Source: Elizabethkingia bruuniana (GTDB lineage Bacteria > Bacteroidota > Bacteroidia > Flavobacteriales > Weeksellaceae). From it: a stretch of DNA of 64,000 bases. The stretch's first letter is position 1, and each line of letters starts with the position of its first letter. Shown here in pieces: positions 26,314 to 35,611 of this stretch. The stretch spans positions 3,782,001 to 3,846,000 of the forward strand of contig NZ_CP014337.1 in NCBI RefSeq assembly GCF_002024805.1, written 5' to 3'. Below the pieces are notes generated by a model that saw only the letters and a program-made list of their open reading frames with translations, made no database searches and was not told where the DNA came from. The position numbers and the translations under genes are program-made.

Positions 26314-27543
26314 TTATACCAGACTATTGCGGTCTGCGTAGTTTAGTTTGAAGAATATAAATGTCATCATAGAAAAGGCCAATAAGGAACTACCTCCATA
26401 ACTGAAATAGGGCATAGGAATACCAACAGTCGGAAATAAGCCCATAACCATGCCTAAATTGATGCAAAAGTGTAAAAGAAGTATAGAGGCAAAGCTGTAG
26501 CCAAAAACCCTGTTAAAAGTACTTTTCTGCTTTTCTGCCAAATAATATATTCGCCCGATATACAAAACATAACAAATAATAAGCGTAGCACTTCCTATAA
26601 AGCCCCATTCTTCGCCTACTGTACAGAAGATATAATCGGTTTGTTGCTCTGGTACAAACTTACCTTGAGTTACAGAACCTTCTTTATAGCCCTTTCCCCA
26701 TAGTCCTCCGGAACCAATAGCAGTTTTGGAATATAAAAGGTTGTAACCAGAGGTGTCACGAAACATTCTTTCACCTTTATAAAGGACCTCAATTCTTTCT
26801 CTCTGGTGTTTAGGTAGCTTTTCAAGGATTTTTGGAGAAGCCATAGCCAATCCGCTCAGAACAAGTACCGAGCCGACAATAGAAGCGATGGATATAATAT
26901 TCCAGGAGATTTTGTAGTAGTTAAAAAAGATAAGTAATCCAGTAATAATAAGAATTGCTAAAACAACATAAAGCGGGTTTATGGCCAAAGAGACTAAGAA
27001 AACCACAGCAAAAAGGAAACCTAAGCCAAATAGCCATCCACTAAGCCCCTCACGGTATAAGGCTATAAAAAAAGCGCCAAATACTAAAAGTGATCCTACA
27101 TCCGGAATCGCGAGAACGACAACTGCAGGAATCGCAATAATACCAAGAGCGGTCCACAGGGATTTCTTATTTTTTATATTAAAATCGGGCCCGGCAACAT
27201 AGTTGGCTAGCATAAGAGCTGTTCCAATCTTAGCAAACTCTACAGGCTGCATGGTAAAGCTTCCGAATTTATACCAGTTTTTCTGACCTAAAATCTCTTT
27301 TCCGAAAGGAAATAAACCAATAAGTAATAATACCCCGCCAACATAAATAATCGAGGCCATATTCTCGAAAAACTTATTCCGGGTAAAAAATATGATAATA
27401 CCAACAAACACAGAAAGACCAAAGAATACCAATTGCTTCTTACCTAATTCGGCATCTACACTATTGATATTTGCAATAGCGAAAATACAAAGCAGGAAGT
27501 ATAATCCTAGTCCTAGCTTATCAATTCCTTCGGCCCACTTCAT
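26314..27543 (-). CDS. rodA: Rod shape-determining protein RodA (SEDS glycosyltransferase)
   Basis: Polytopic membrane peptidoglycan polymerase of the elongasome, 409 residues with about ten transmembrane segments. Family features include the QPVEFAKIGTALMLA segment (common in RodA/FtsW), DVGSLLVFGAFF, the acidic WGKGYKEGSVTQGKFVPEQQTDYIF loop and C-terminal PMPYFSYGGSSLLA. The start ATG lies one base after the stop of the PBP2 gene, the usual order mrdA-rodA. It is the last gene of the mreB operon. Confidence 0.95.
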   Translation of the reverse strand: MKWAEGIDKLGLGLYFLLCIFAIANINSVDAELGKKQLVFFGLSVFVGIIIFFTRNKFFENMASIIYVGGVLLLIGLFPFGKEILGQKNWYKFGSFTMQPVEFAKIGTALMLANYVAGPDFNIKNKKSLWTALGIIAIPAVVVLAIPDVGSLLVFGAFFIALYREGLSGWLFGLGFLFAVVFLVSLAINPLYVVLAILIITGLLIFFNYYKISWNIISIASIVGSVLVLSGLAMASPKILEKLPKHQRERIEVLYKGERMFRDTSGYNLLYSKTAIGSGGLWGKGYKEGSVTQGKFVPEQQTDYIFCTVGEEWGFIGSATLIICYVLYIGRIYYLAEKQKSTFNRVFGYSFASILLLHFCINLGMVMGLFPTVGIPMPYFSYGGSSLLAFSMMTFIFFKLNYADRNSLV

Positions 27544-27544
27544 A

Positions 27545-29533
27545 CTAATTTTTGGTTTTATTTTGTTGCTGCGGTTTCGGTTGTTCCGCGGATATTCTCA
27601 ATGCCCTCAGGCTATCTTCTGTTTTTTTCTTTTTCTGGATAGAATCTTGTTTGTTAGGCTCTACATAAAGGCCTTTTCTCTTCAGGTCAACAATCCATTG
27701 TCTCTTATACTCCGGCATAAAGCTGGAAGTTATCATTTTTTTGTACAGGTGCTCACGTTTAAGCTCACCGGTTATATATTTTTCAGCTACTACTGTTGCA
27801 GCAGGACCTGCCCATGTGGCACCGAATCCGGCATGTTCCATTACTGCTGCTACCACAATTTTTGGTTTGTCCGCAGGTGCAATCAGAACGAAAATAGAGT
27901 TATCCTTACCCTGTGGAACCTGTGCTGTACCTGTTTTGGCCAGCTGTGTAAAGTCTGAAGATCTCAAACTTCTTGCTGTACCGGCTAATACCACCTGCTC
28001 CATACCTTTCAGAATTGGCTCAAAATGCTTAGGATCTACAAGAGTTTTGTGCTTTTCCTTAAAGCGAGGGTCTGGATTAGGTTTTCCGTTGACAAGTTTT
28101 ACAATATGTGGTGTTATATACCACCCTTTGTTGGCAATTGCAGCAACTGCATTAGCCATCTGAAGAGGCGTAAGAAGTACATCTCCCTGTCCCATACCAT
28201 TGAATATAGCTCCGTTTCTGGTAATATCGGAGAACCAGTTTTTAGTTCCACTTCTTTTTTCATAGAATTCTCCGGACGGAATACGTCCTTTGGAACCAAC
28301 GGCTAAGTCATTGTTCAGGAATTCACCAACGCCAAAGCTATTCATTATTTTTTTCCATTCGTCCACTCCTTTGGTAGGATCTCCCGGATATTTATTCATA
28401 ATTGAAATAAAAGCATAGGAGAAATAACAGTTACTGGAAACTCGTATTGCAGGGATCAACGGATCAGCTCCGCCATGCCCCTTAATTCTCAGACCTCTGT
28501 AATTAAATCCACCACCACAAGGATATACTGTCTTTTCATCCATTACACCCATCTGCATCCCGGCCAAAGCTGTGAGTAGTTTGAATGTAGATCCCGGAGG
28601 ATAAGCTGCCTGTAATGATCTGTCGAATGTTGGTTTGTTATCGTAAAGTGTATCTACCTGTAGTCTGTACAGGTTTTTATTTTTCTCAGGACCAGTAAAC
28701 TGATTCGGATCGATATCCGGACCGGAAGCTAAAACCAGAATTTCTCCGTTATTAGGATCTATAGCGACAATAGCGCCATGTTTGTTAACCAGCATTTCTT
28801 CAGCTATTTTCTGAAGGTCATAGTCTATTGTCAGTGTTAGGTCGTCCCCGGGAACAACTTGTTTATCCAGTTTACCATCTTTATACGAACCAATATTTCT
28901 CAGACGGATATCTTTTTGGATATACTTCATTCCTTTAACACCGCGAAGCTGCTTTTCATAAGATTTTTCGACTCCGGTCATGCCGGCAATATCACCCGGA
29001 AGATAATAGGTGGAATCTCTTTTGATATAAGAAGGGTTTACCTGATTGGTATAACCTAAAAGGTTTCCTGAAGTATTTATTTCGTATTGCCTTTGTGGTC
29101 TCGAAACAATTGAAAATGCAGGATATTTAAAAATACGTTCCTGAATTCTGGCAATATCCTCTCTTCCCAAATCCTTGATAAAGGTCATAGGAGTAAGCTT
29201 CGAGTAATATTTTTCGGCCTTTACCTCTTCTATACGTTGAATAAACTGTGTTTTGTTCATTCCTACCAGGGTGCAGAAAGAAATAGTATCAAAATCAGGC
29301 TTCATAAGCGCCTGAGTGAATGATATTTCGAAGGAAGGCTGGTTACCTACCATAATTTTACCATTTCTGTCAAATATGACACCGCGCTGAGGGATAACAT
29401 ATTCGATTTTAATAGAGGTATTGGCTGCATTCAAAGCATACCTGTCGGTAAACAACTGTAAATAGGCCAAGCGCGCAACGAAAATGCACGCGATAATACT
29501 AATAAAGGCCAATATTCTGAAATACGGTTTCAC
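27545..29533 (-). CDS. mrdA: Penicillin-binding protein 2 (elongation transpeptidase)
   Basis: Class B PBP, 662 residues, partner of RodA in lateral wall synthesis. One N-terminal membrane helix (about 5-27) is followed by the dimerisation domain and the transpeptidase domain. Active-site motifs are STFK (Ser315), SSN (366-368) and KTGTA (about 533-537). The C-terminus is a Lys/Gln-rich tail of about 40 residues. The start codon is GTG, and it overlaps the mreD stop as GTGA, so translation is coupled. Confidence 0.95.
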   Translation of the reverse strand: MKPYFRILAFISIIACIFVARLAYLQLFTDRYALNAANTSIKIEYVIPQRGVIFDRNGKIMVGNQPSFEISFTQALMKPDFDTISFCTLVGMNKTQFIQRIEEVKAEKYYSKLTPMTFIKDLGREDIARIQERIFKYPAFSIVSRPQRQYEINTSGNLLGYTNQVNPSYIKRDSTYYLPGDIAGMTGVEKSYEKQLRGVKGMKYIQKDIRLRNIGSYKDGKLDKQVVPGDDLTLTIDYDLQKIAEEMLVNKHGAIVAIDPNNGEILVLASGPDIDPNQFTGPEKNKNLYRLQVDTLYDNKPTFDRSLQAAYPPGSTFKLLTALAGMQMGVMDEKTVYPCGGGFNYRGLRIKGHGGADPLIPAIRVSSNCYFSYAFISIMNKYPGDPTKGVDEWKKIMNSFGVGEFLNNDLAVGSKGRIPSGEFYEKRSGTKNWFSDITRNGAIFNGMGQGDVLLTPLQMANAVAAIANKGWYITPHIVKLVNGKPNPDPRFKEKHKTLVDPKHFEPILKGMEQVVLAGTARSLRSSDFTQLAKTGTAQVPQGKDNSIFVLIAPADKPKIVVAAVMEHAGFGATWAGPAATVVAEKYITGELKREHLYKKMITSSFMPEYKRQWIVDLKRKGLYVEPNKQDSIQKKKKTEDSLRALRISAEQPKPQQQNKTKN

Positions 29534-30033
29534 ACTTTTTGTTTGATTCTAAAAATTAAGGCATACAGGAGGATAAATACAAATGAAATAATTGTAGTAA
29601 AAATAACATTTATAAAGACTTCCAGAATTCTGCTCAATTTAAAAAATTCAAGATATTGTACCAATAGCTGATGGATAAAAATATTGATAAATATAAAAAA
29701 CAAAAATTGTGTCCACTGAATGGACTGAAATGAAAAGCTATCAGCTTCATTAGATATAGAAGACTGAAATAATTGTGTTCTGAAATAAGCTATAAGACAT
29801 GTAGCAAATGCATTAATTCCCCATGTTCCAAGGAAAGCATCAATACCAAGGCCTAATAAAAAGCTTGAAAATAAATAAATATAATTATTACGGTAGAATG
29901 GATAGAACATTACAAAAATAGGGTATACCACGGGAATATATCCGGAAATTACAAGTCTGTTAAACAGAAATATTTGCAACGCAATAAGCAATGCAATCAT
30001 TAAAAGGTCTGTTATAACATTTCTACTTACCAT
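29530..30033 (-). CDS. mreD: Rod shape-determining protein MreD
   Basis: Small integral membrane protein, 167 residues with five or six hydrophobic helices, part of the MreBCD complex. Sequence conservation in MreD is low; the call rests on length, topology and its fixed place between mreC and mrdA. It overlaps mreC by 11 bases upstream and mrdA by 4 downstream. Confidence 0.9.
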   Translation of the reverse strand: MVSRNVITDLLMIALLIALQIFLFNRLVISGYIPVVYPIFVMFYPFYRNNYIYLFSSFLLGLGIDAFLGTWGINAFATCLIAYFRTQLFQSSISNEADSFSFQSIQWTQFLFFIFINIFIHQLLVQYLEFFKLSRILEVFINVIFTTIISFVFILLYALIFRIKQKV

Positions 30034-30871
30034 TCTGCACTTTGATTAAAGTATCCTGAATTTGTTTTGCAGGCATTTTTTTAAGGTTATTCACGATGAA
30101 TACCTTCTGGGTCTGCCCCAGTTTTTCACTCAGCTCTACTGAGATATCCCAGAAACCGGTTTTTGGATCTACATCATAACCGGCAATTTTTCCAATCATA
30201 ATTCCTTTTGGAAAAATAGAAGATTTACCATCAGTAACAACGGTATCTCCGATTTTCAGCGGAACATATTTTGGTACATCCGAAAGATGCATCGTTCTGG
30301 AATCTTCACCTCTCCATGTTAGTGTACCAAAGTACCCCGAATTTTTAAGAGAGGCATTGATTCTTATTTTGTGGATACTCAGTACAGATTGTACAAGAGA
30401 ATAATTGCTCGTTGTATTAATTACAATTCCTGCAATCCCTTGTGGTGAAATTACACCCATTTCTGGTGCAATTCCCTGCTGAGACCCTCTGTTTATAGTA
30501 AAATAATTATCACTCCTGTTAATAGAGTTAAAGACAACATCGGCATCTACAAATGTGTAAACCTGTTCTCCTTTTACAGAGTCATTTACTTTTGTAAGTT
30601 TTGCAGGACCCGAATAATCCTTTCCGTAAAGCTCTATCATAAGGGCTTTATTTTGGGCAACGAGATCTTCATTTATCTGTTTTAGTTTCAGATAATTAGT
30701 TCCTTCGTCTATATATCCGGAAATCCTGGAGTTAAAAGCAGAAGTTTGTGCAGCAATAAAAGACTGCTGCATAGAATTTTTTCTGAAAATTAAGATTACA
30801 GCAATAATCTGCAAGACGATAAAGAAGACGAAGAATCCATTCTTCGAAAATAATCTTATCAGAAAGCTCAT
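30023..30871 (-). CDS. mreC: Rod shape-determining protein MreC
   Basis: Bitopic periplasmic scaffold of the elongasome, 282 residues. One N-terminal helix (about 10-28) is followed by a coiled-coil stretch (about 55-80) and the beta-domain region with ADVVFNSINRSDNYFTINRGSQQGI and GVISPQGIAGIV, characteristic of MreC. It starts 30 bases after the mreB stop and overlaps mreD at its end. Confidence 0.93.
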   Translation of the reverse strand: MSFLIRLFSKNGFFVFFIVLQIIAVILIFRKNSMQQSFIAAQTSAFNSRISGYIDEGTNYLKLKQINEDLVAQNKALMIELYGKDYSGPAKLTKVNDSVKGEQVYTFVDADVVFNSINRSDNYFTINRGSQQGIAPEMGVISPQGIAGIVINTTSNYSLVQSVLSIHKIRINASLKNSGYFGTLTWRGEDSRTMHLSDVPKYVPLKIGDTVVTDGKSSIFPKGIMIGKIAGYDVDPKTGFWDISVELSEKLGQTQKVFIVNNLKKMPAKQIQDTLIKVQNGK

Positions 30872-30901
30872 TTAATTTTCAGAGGGAATATAGGGTTATA
30901 A

Positions 30902-31927
30902 TTACTTAATCAGGAAGTTAAATTTGTCCATGTTTTTCAACGCGATACCAGTACCACGAACTACAGCTCTAAGCGGATCTTCAGCTACGAACACAGGTAA
31001 ACCTGTTTTTCTGTGAATTCTGTCGCTTAAACCTCTTAGTAAGGCACCACCACCAGCTAAATAAATACCAGTTTTGTAGATATCAGCCGCCAATTCCGGA
31101 GGTGTAAGAGATAGTGTTTCCATTACAGCATCTTCAATGCGGATAATAGATTTGTCTAATGCACGTGCAATTTCTTTGTAACCTACCATAATCTCTTTAG
31201 GCTTACCAGTGATAAGGTCTCTACCTTGTACCGGAATATCTTCAATTGGCATATCCAGTTCTTCAACTGCGGAACCAACCTCAATTTTAACTCTTTCAGC
31301 AGTTCTCTCCCCAATATACAAATTGTGATGAGTTCTCAGATAATATGCAATATCATTAGTGAATACATCACCTGCAATTTTCACAGATTTATCACAAACA
31401 ATACCTCCTAATGCAACAACTGCAATTTCGGTTGTACCACCACCTATATCGATAATCATATTACCTTCAGGTTTTTGTACATCAATACCAACTCCTATTG
31501 CAGCGGCCATTGGCTCATAAATCAGACGAACTTCTTTAGCATTCACTTTTTGGGCAGAATCTCTTACAGCGCGTTTTTCAACTTCAGTAATACCAGAAGG
31601 GATACAGATTACAATACGTAAAGCTGGCTGGAAAAGTTTTCCTTTGATTCCCGGAATTTTTTTGATGAATTCCTTAATCATATGTTCAGAAGCTTGGAAA
31701 TCAGCTATAACCCCATCTTTAAGAGGGCGGACAGTTTTGATATCTTCGTGGGTTTTTCCCTGCATATGCTTAGCCTGCTCTCCAACGGCAATTGGCTTTC
31801 CGGTGGAACGCTCTATTGCAACGATAGAGGGCTGATCGATTACAATTTTATTATTATGGATGATCAGCGTATTCGCCGTCCCAAGGTCAATAGCAATTTC
31901 TTGCGTGAACATATCAAATAAACCCAT
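30902..31927 (-). CDS. mreB: Rod shape-determining protein MreB
   Basis: Actin-like filament protein guiding wall synthesis, 341 residues from ATG 31927. This start is preferred over an in-frame upstream codon because MGLFDMFTQEIAIDLGTANTLI is the normal MreB N-terminus, and an AGAAAG ribosome-binding sequence lies just before it. The phosphate-1 loop is DLGTANT, the phosphate-2 motif is IDIGGGTTEIAV and the adenosine motif is LAGGGALLRGL. It leads the operon mreB-mreC-mreD-mrdA-rodA. Confidence 0.96.
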   Translation of the reverse strand: MGLFDMFTQEIAIDLGTANTLIIHNNKIVIDQPSIVAIERSTGKPIAVGEQAKHMQGKTHEDIKTVRPLKDGVIADFQASEHMIKEFIKKIPGIKGKLFQPALRIVICIPSGITEVEKRAVRDSAQKVNAKEVRLIYEPMAAAIGVGIDVQKPEGNMIIDIGGGTTEIAVVALGGIVCDKSVKIAGDVFTNDIAYYLRTHHNLYIGERTAERVKIEVGSAVEELDMPIEDIPVQGRDLITGKPKEIMVGYKEIARALDKSIIRIEDAVMETLSLTPPELAADIYKTGIYLAGGGALLRGLSDRIHRKTGLPVFVAEDPLRAVVRGTGIALKNMDKFNFLIK

Positions 31928-32387
31928 TTCTTTCTTCTGATTTTTAAGTTGACAAAGATACAAATTAAACATACAGACTTTCTGCCTGCTGCAATAATTT
32001 TAGCATAAATTTAACGCAAAAAAACAAAATTTCTTGTGTTTTACTGCAAATGTTTTAATATTAAAATTTTCTAATCTTTTACAAAAGGTCTTTAACAGTA
32101 CAATTAATATTAAATTTTTATAAATCAGAAAATTCAACAAATTTTTCACCCGCAAGTGGATTATTTACCTGTGGAGAGAAAACTATAAAGTCTCTGACAG
32201 TGCCACAAAAGTAAAAATCATGTAATTATTTTCGTATAGCATTAAATATTTTAATTTATATAAACTTAAACGGCCTAATAATGTGTTTTTTTTCTTTGTT
32301 AACACATTTGTAATAGAGAGTTAACACCCATATTTTCTTTTTGGCTTATTTTCGCTGAGTTAATTATGATAATTTTTTATAAATAGG
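31928..32387. other. Divergent intergenic region, mreB / nuclease locus
   Basis: AT-rich 460-base gap with no credible gene. On the minus strand TACTTTTG (32213-32206) and TATCTTTG (31960-31953) both match the -7 box TAnnTTTG and are candidates for mreB transcription starts, though a clear -33 TTG at the right spacing was not found for either. Nothing convincing was seen for the rightward gene. Confidence 0.4.
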
Positions 32388-33980
32388 ATGAGTAGTTTAT
32401 TTAGTGATTTTAAAAAGCTGATGAAAAGAGGATGGCTTTGTATGCTGGGTGGTTTAGTATTATCTCTATATTCCTGTAGTAAGGAATATGAAGCCGTTTC
32501 TAATGATAATACGGAAAAGGGTGTTTATTTTTCGAGCTCGATAGCCGGAGGATATAATACAAAAGCCCAGGGTACACAATGGAGTCAGAATGATTCTATC
32601 GGTATTTTTATGTTTAAAAATGGAAGTACACTAAATGAATCATCTATTATAAATAATGGATTTAATAAGTCATTTATTACATCAGGTAATGGAAACTTCT
32701 CTCCAAAGAAAGCAACAGACCGCCTGGAATTTACTACAGGAGTAAAAACTGATTTTGTAGCTTATTACCCATACAGAAATACAAATGGATTAACACTGAA
32801 TCTTGATGTCTCTGATCAGAAAGATCAACAGTTTCTTGACTTTATGTATGCTCAAAATACATCAGGTTCCGAAGCAGGTCAGGGACCTGTGAAATTAGCA
32901 TTCGACAGACAAATGGCGAAACTGGAACTTAAAATAAAAGGAACTAATCTTAGTGGATTGAAAGCTGTTTTCACAGCCATGCCAACTTCAGCGGCTTTTA
33001 ACCTTTCATCAGGAGAGTTACTGCCTAAAGCTGATGTAAAGGATATTCCGGCAAAAGTTTCTCTGAATGCATCCAATGAAACTATTGTTGAATGGACATT
33101 GTTCCCGGGCGCAATAAGTTCACAACAGAAAGTAGTATTTACTAAAGCAGACGGATCAACTTATACATGGCAGCTTGCTGCGAATACCACATTCCAGAAA
33201 AGCTACCGTTATCAGTATGATGTAACTTTAGGGAAAGATGGAGTAGATCCTGTTCCTACTGTGAAATATATGGAACAACCCGTTATCACTGCAGGAGAAA
33301 ATATACAATACAACCTGAAAATGTTCTCTCCGGGAAGAAGAAACTTTTCAATGTTATATGATACTAACTATAAACTTGCATATTGGGTGGCTTATCCATT
33401 GAGCAGTAGTTATTTAGGGTCTGCAAAAAGAACGGATGCATGGGCATATGATCCTTCTATTAATCCTATTTATCAGGCAAACTTATCTAGAGGATATCCT
33501 ACTAATGGATTGGATCGTGGTCATCAAATGCCAAGTGCTGACCGTACAGCAAGCACTGCAGAAAATGCAACAACTTTCTACTATACCAACATGACCCCGC
33601 AAAACAGTACCTTAAATCAAGGAATCTGGGCTAATCTTGAAGGTAAGATCAGGGTATGGTCTGCGCAGACCGATACACTATATGTTGTAACAGGAGCTAT
33701 GGTTACAACAAAGACGGATAAAAACGTTGACTTCGTAATGGATAATAGTAATAAACAGGTTGCAAAGCCTAAATATTACTACAAAGTATTGGCTATGAAG
33801 CAGGGTGGAAGTTATTATACCATAGGCTTCAGAATGGATAATGCAGCACCGGCTAATTCGGATTACATGCAGTATACAACAACCGTTAGTGCATTGGAGG
33901 AAGAAACAGGATTTACTTTCTTCCCGGCGCTAAGCAAGGATGTTAAAGGAACGATAAATACACAGATCTGGCGTAAATAA
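32388..33980 (+). CDS. Fimbrillin-like lipoprotein fused to DNA/RNA non-specific endonuclease
   Basis: Surface nuclease with a rare layout. An N-terminal signal and lipobox (LYSC) are followed by a fimbrillin-family/Mfa-like domain (about residues 45-285), with DFVAYYPYRNTNG and a DRQMAKLELKIKG strand shared with the next gene. The C-terminal third (about 295-530) is a NUC1-type nuclease with the active-site motif LDRGHQMPSADR near residue 375 and NMTPQ...NQGIWANLE, the usual Mg-binding Asn region. Start ATG 32388 or ATG 32421 are both possible; the second gives a more typical signal peptide. It is first in a same-strand surface locus. Confidence 0.88.
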   Translation: MSSLFSDFKKLMKRGWLCMLGGLVLSLYSCSKEYEAVSNDNTEKGVYFSSSIAGGYNTKAQGTQWSQNDSIGIFMFKNGSTLNESSIINNGFNKSFITSGNGNFSPKKATDRLEFTTGVKTDFVAYYPYRNTNGLTLNLDVSDQKDQQFLDFMYAQNTSGSEAGQGPVKLAFDRQMAKLELKIKGTNLSGLKAVFTAMPTSAAFNLSSGELLPKADVKDIPAKVSLNASNETIVEWTLFPGAISSQQKVVFTKADGSTYTWQLAANTTFQKSYRYQYDVTLGKDGVDPVPTVKYMEQPVITAGENIQYNLKMFSPGRRNFSMLYDTNYKLAYWVAYPLSSSYLGSAKRTDAWAYDPSINPIYQANLSRGYPTNGLDRGHQMPSADRTASTAENATTFYYTNMTPQNSTLNQGIWANLEGKIRVWSAQTDTLYVVTGAMVTTKTDKNVDFVMDNSNKQVAKPKYYYKVLAMKQGGSYYTIGFRMDNAAPANSDYMQYTTTVSALEEETGFTFFPALSKDVKGTINTQIWRK

Positions 33981-34008
33981 TAAATTTAGTAACAATCAAC
34001 CTTTAAAA

Positions 34009-35472
34009 ATGGGAAAAAATCAACTTTTGGGGCTAAGCACAGCTTTTGCCCTGGCACTTCTTGTGCAATCATGTAAGAATGATGACTATCGTGATCAGGG
34101 TCCGGGAATGGGAGGAAATGGGAAAGCTCAGTTCACTTCTTCTATCGGAGGAGCTCCTACAACACGTGTAACAGGTAATACCTGGGATAGTAAAGATGCT
34201 ATTGGTGTTTTTATGAAGCAAGGAACTGGTTTATCCAATGTTTTGGCTTCAAATAAAAAATATACAACAGAAGGGAATGGTAATTTCTCCGGAGACGGAT
34301 CAGAAGTTATCAATTATCCTGATACGGGATCAGTAGACTTTATTGCATACTATCCGTATACTGCAAACTTATCAGGTACTACATTGCCTGTTTCTGTTGC
34401 TACACAAACCAATCTTTCTGCTATCGATGTATTGTATTCCAACAATGCAACAGGTTTAAGCAAAACTTCAGGAACAGCTAACCTGAACTTTGCTCACAAA
34501 CTAGCTAAAATTGAGTTAACTGTTAAAGCAGGAAACGGAGTAGCAGATGTAAATGGATTATCTGTAGCTTACAAAAATGTAAACACAACAGCTTCATTAG
34601 ATCTTGCAACAGGAACATTAAGTGGTGCAGCAGCGCCAAAAGATGTAACAGCAAAAACTACAGCAAAAGCTCCTGCTCAGTTTGTAGAGGCTATATTGCT
34701 TCCGGGAGATTACTCTGCGAAAACAGTAGTATTTACATTAGCTTCAGGGACATATACATGGACTTTACCTGCAAATACAACGTTTGATGTAAACAAAAAA
34801 TATACTTTTGATATTACATTACAAACATCATCTACAGGTAATCAGGTAGCAGTAACAGGAGCTGGGACGATTACTGATTGGACTAATGTACCAGGAGGTT
34901 CAGTTAATGTAGATAAAGATGGAGGAACTGATCCGGGACCTGGACCAGGGCCAGGACCTGGTGGAACTGAGCAAAATATTTTCGTAGAAACTTTTGGGGG
35001 TTCAGGTACAATTAGTAATACACCTATAGCAAGCTTTACAGGTTGGGATAATCAAAATGTAACTTTTACAGATTCATTTGGTACAGCATCGGTTCGTAGT
35101 GCAGGTACAGTAGCTCAAGCTCATAATATTTGGTTTCCTGCTGCAAATGGGACTACTGTAACAGGAGCTGCTTTGAAAATTGATGGAATTAATACAAATG
35201 GAGTTACGAAATTAAAGTTAACGTTTGATATGTTATCTAATGTAACTGGAGCAGGAAAAACATTTGATTTGAATGCAATGACATTTAAGTATAATGGAAT
35301 TACTTATACAATACCGAGTACAATTTCTACTGATAACAAGACATATTATCCAATAACAATAGATCTAAGTTCAGCTGCTGCAAGTGCGACAGGAACATTA
35401 GAATTCATTACAGGATCTACTAATACTGTTGGGATGCGCGTACTTAATATCAAATTAGTAGGTACAAAATAA
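34009..35472 (+). CDS. Fimbrillin family lipoprotein with Gly-Pro linker and C-terminal sandwich module
   Basis: Surface lipoprotein of 487 residues; lipobox VQSC near residue 22. Residues about 45-300 are a fimbrillin/Mfa-like domain related to that of the preceding nuclease (DFIAYYPYTANLSG, AHKLAKIELTVKAG). A (Gly-Pro) repeat linker at about 308-320 leads to a beta-rich module of about 165 residues, starting FVETFGG and ending RVLNIKLVG, that also ends the DUF5689 protein at 38369. The linker and shared module suggest modular surface display. The ligand is unknown. Confidence 0.8.
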   Translation: MGKNQLLGLSTAFALALLVQSCKNDDYRDQGPGMGGNGKAQFTSSIGGAPTTRVTGNTWDSKDAIGVFMKQGTGLSNVLASNKKYTTEGNGNFSGDGSEVINYPDTGSVDFIAYYPYTANLSGTTLPVSVATQTNLSAIDVLYSNNATGLSKTSGTANLNFAHKLAKIELTVKAGNGVADVNGLSVAYKNVNTTASLDLATGTLSGAAAPKDVTAKTTAKAPAQFVEAILLPGDYSAKTVVFTLASGTYTWTLPANTTFDVNKKYTFDITLQTSSTGNQVAVTGAGTITDWTNVPGGSVNVDKDGGTDPGPGPGPGPGGTEQNIFVETFGGSGTISNTPIASFTGWDNQNVTFTDSFGTASVRSAGTVAQAHNIWFPAANGTTVTGAALKIDGINTNGVTKLKLTFDMLSNVTGAGKTFDLNAMTFKYNGITYTIPSTISTDNKTYYPITIDLSSAAASATGTLEFITGSTNTVGMRVLNIKLVGTK

Positions 35473-35611
35473 TCATTATTAGAGAAGATTAATAACATTT
35501 TTGCAGGGGGGTTAAAGAGAGCCATTACTTCTGATACATCTGAAAACAGTGTTGATGAAAGTCTTAAAGGTTCTTTTAGACTCCCTTGTATTTTTATCTT
35601 AAACAATTACT

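Noticed and set aside
34930-34970. Gly-Pro codon repeat as a minisatellite or CRISPR-like array
   Set aside because: It is in frame within a lipoprotein gene and acts as an ordinary interdomain linker; no CRISPR array or cas gene is seen in the window.
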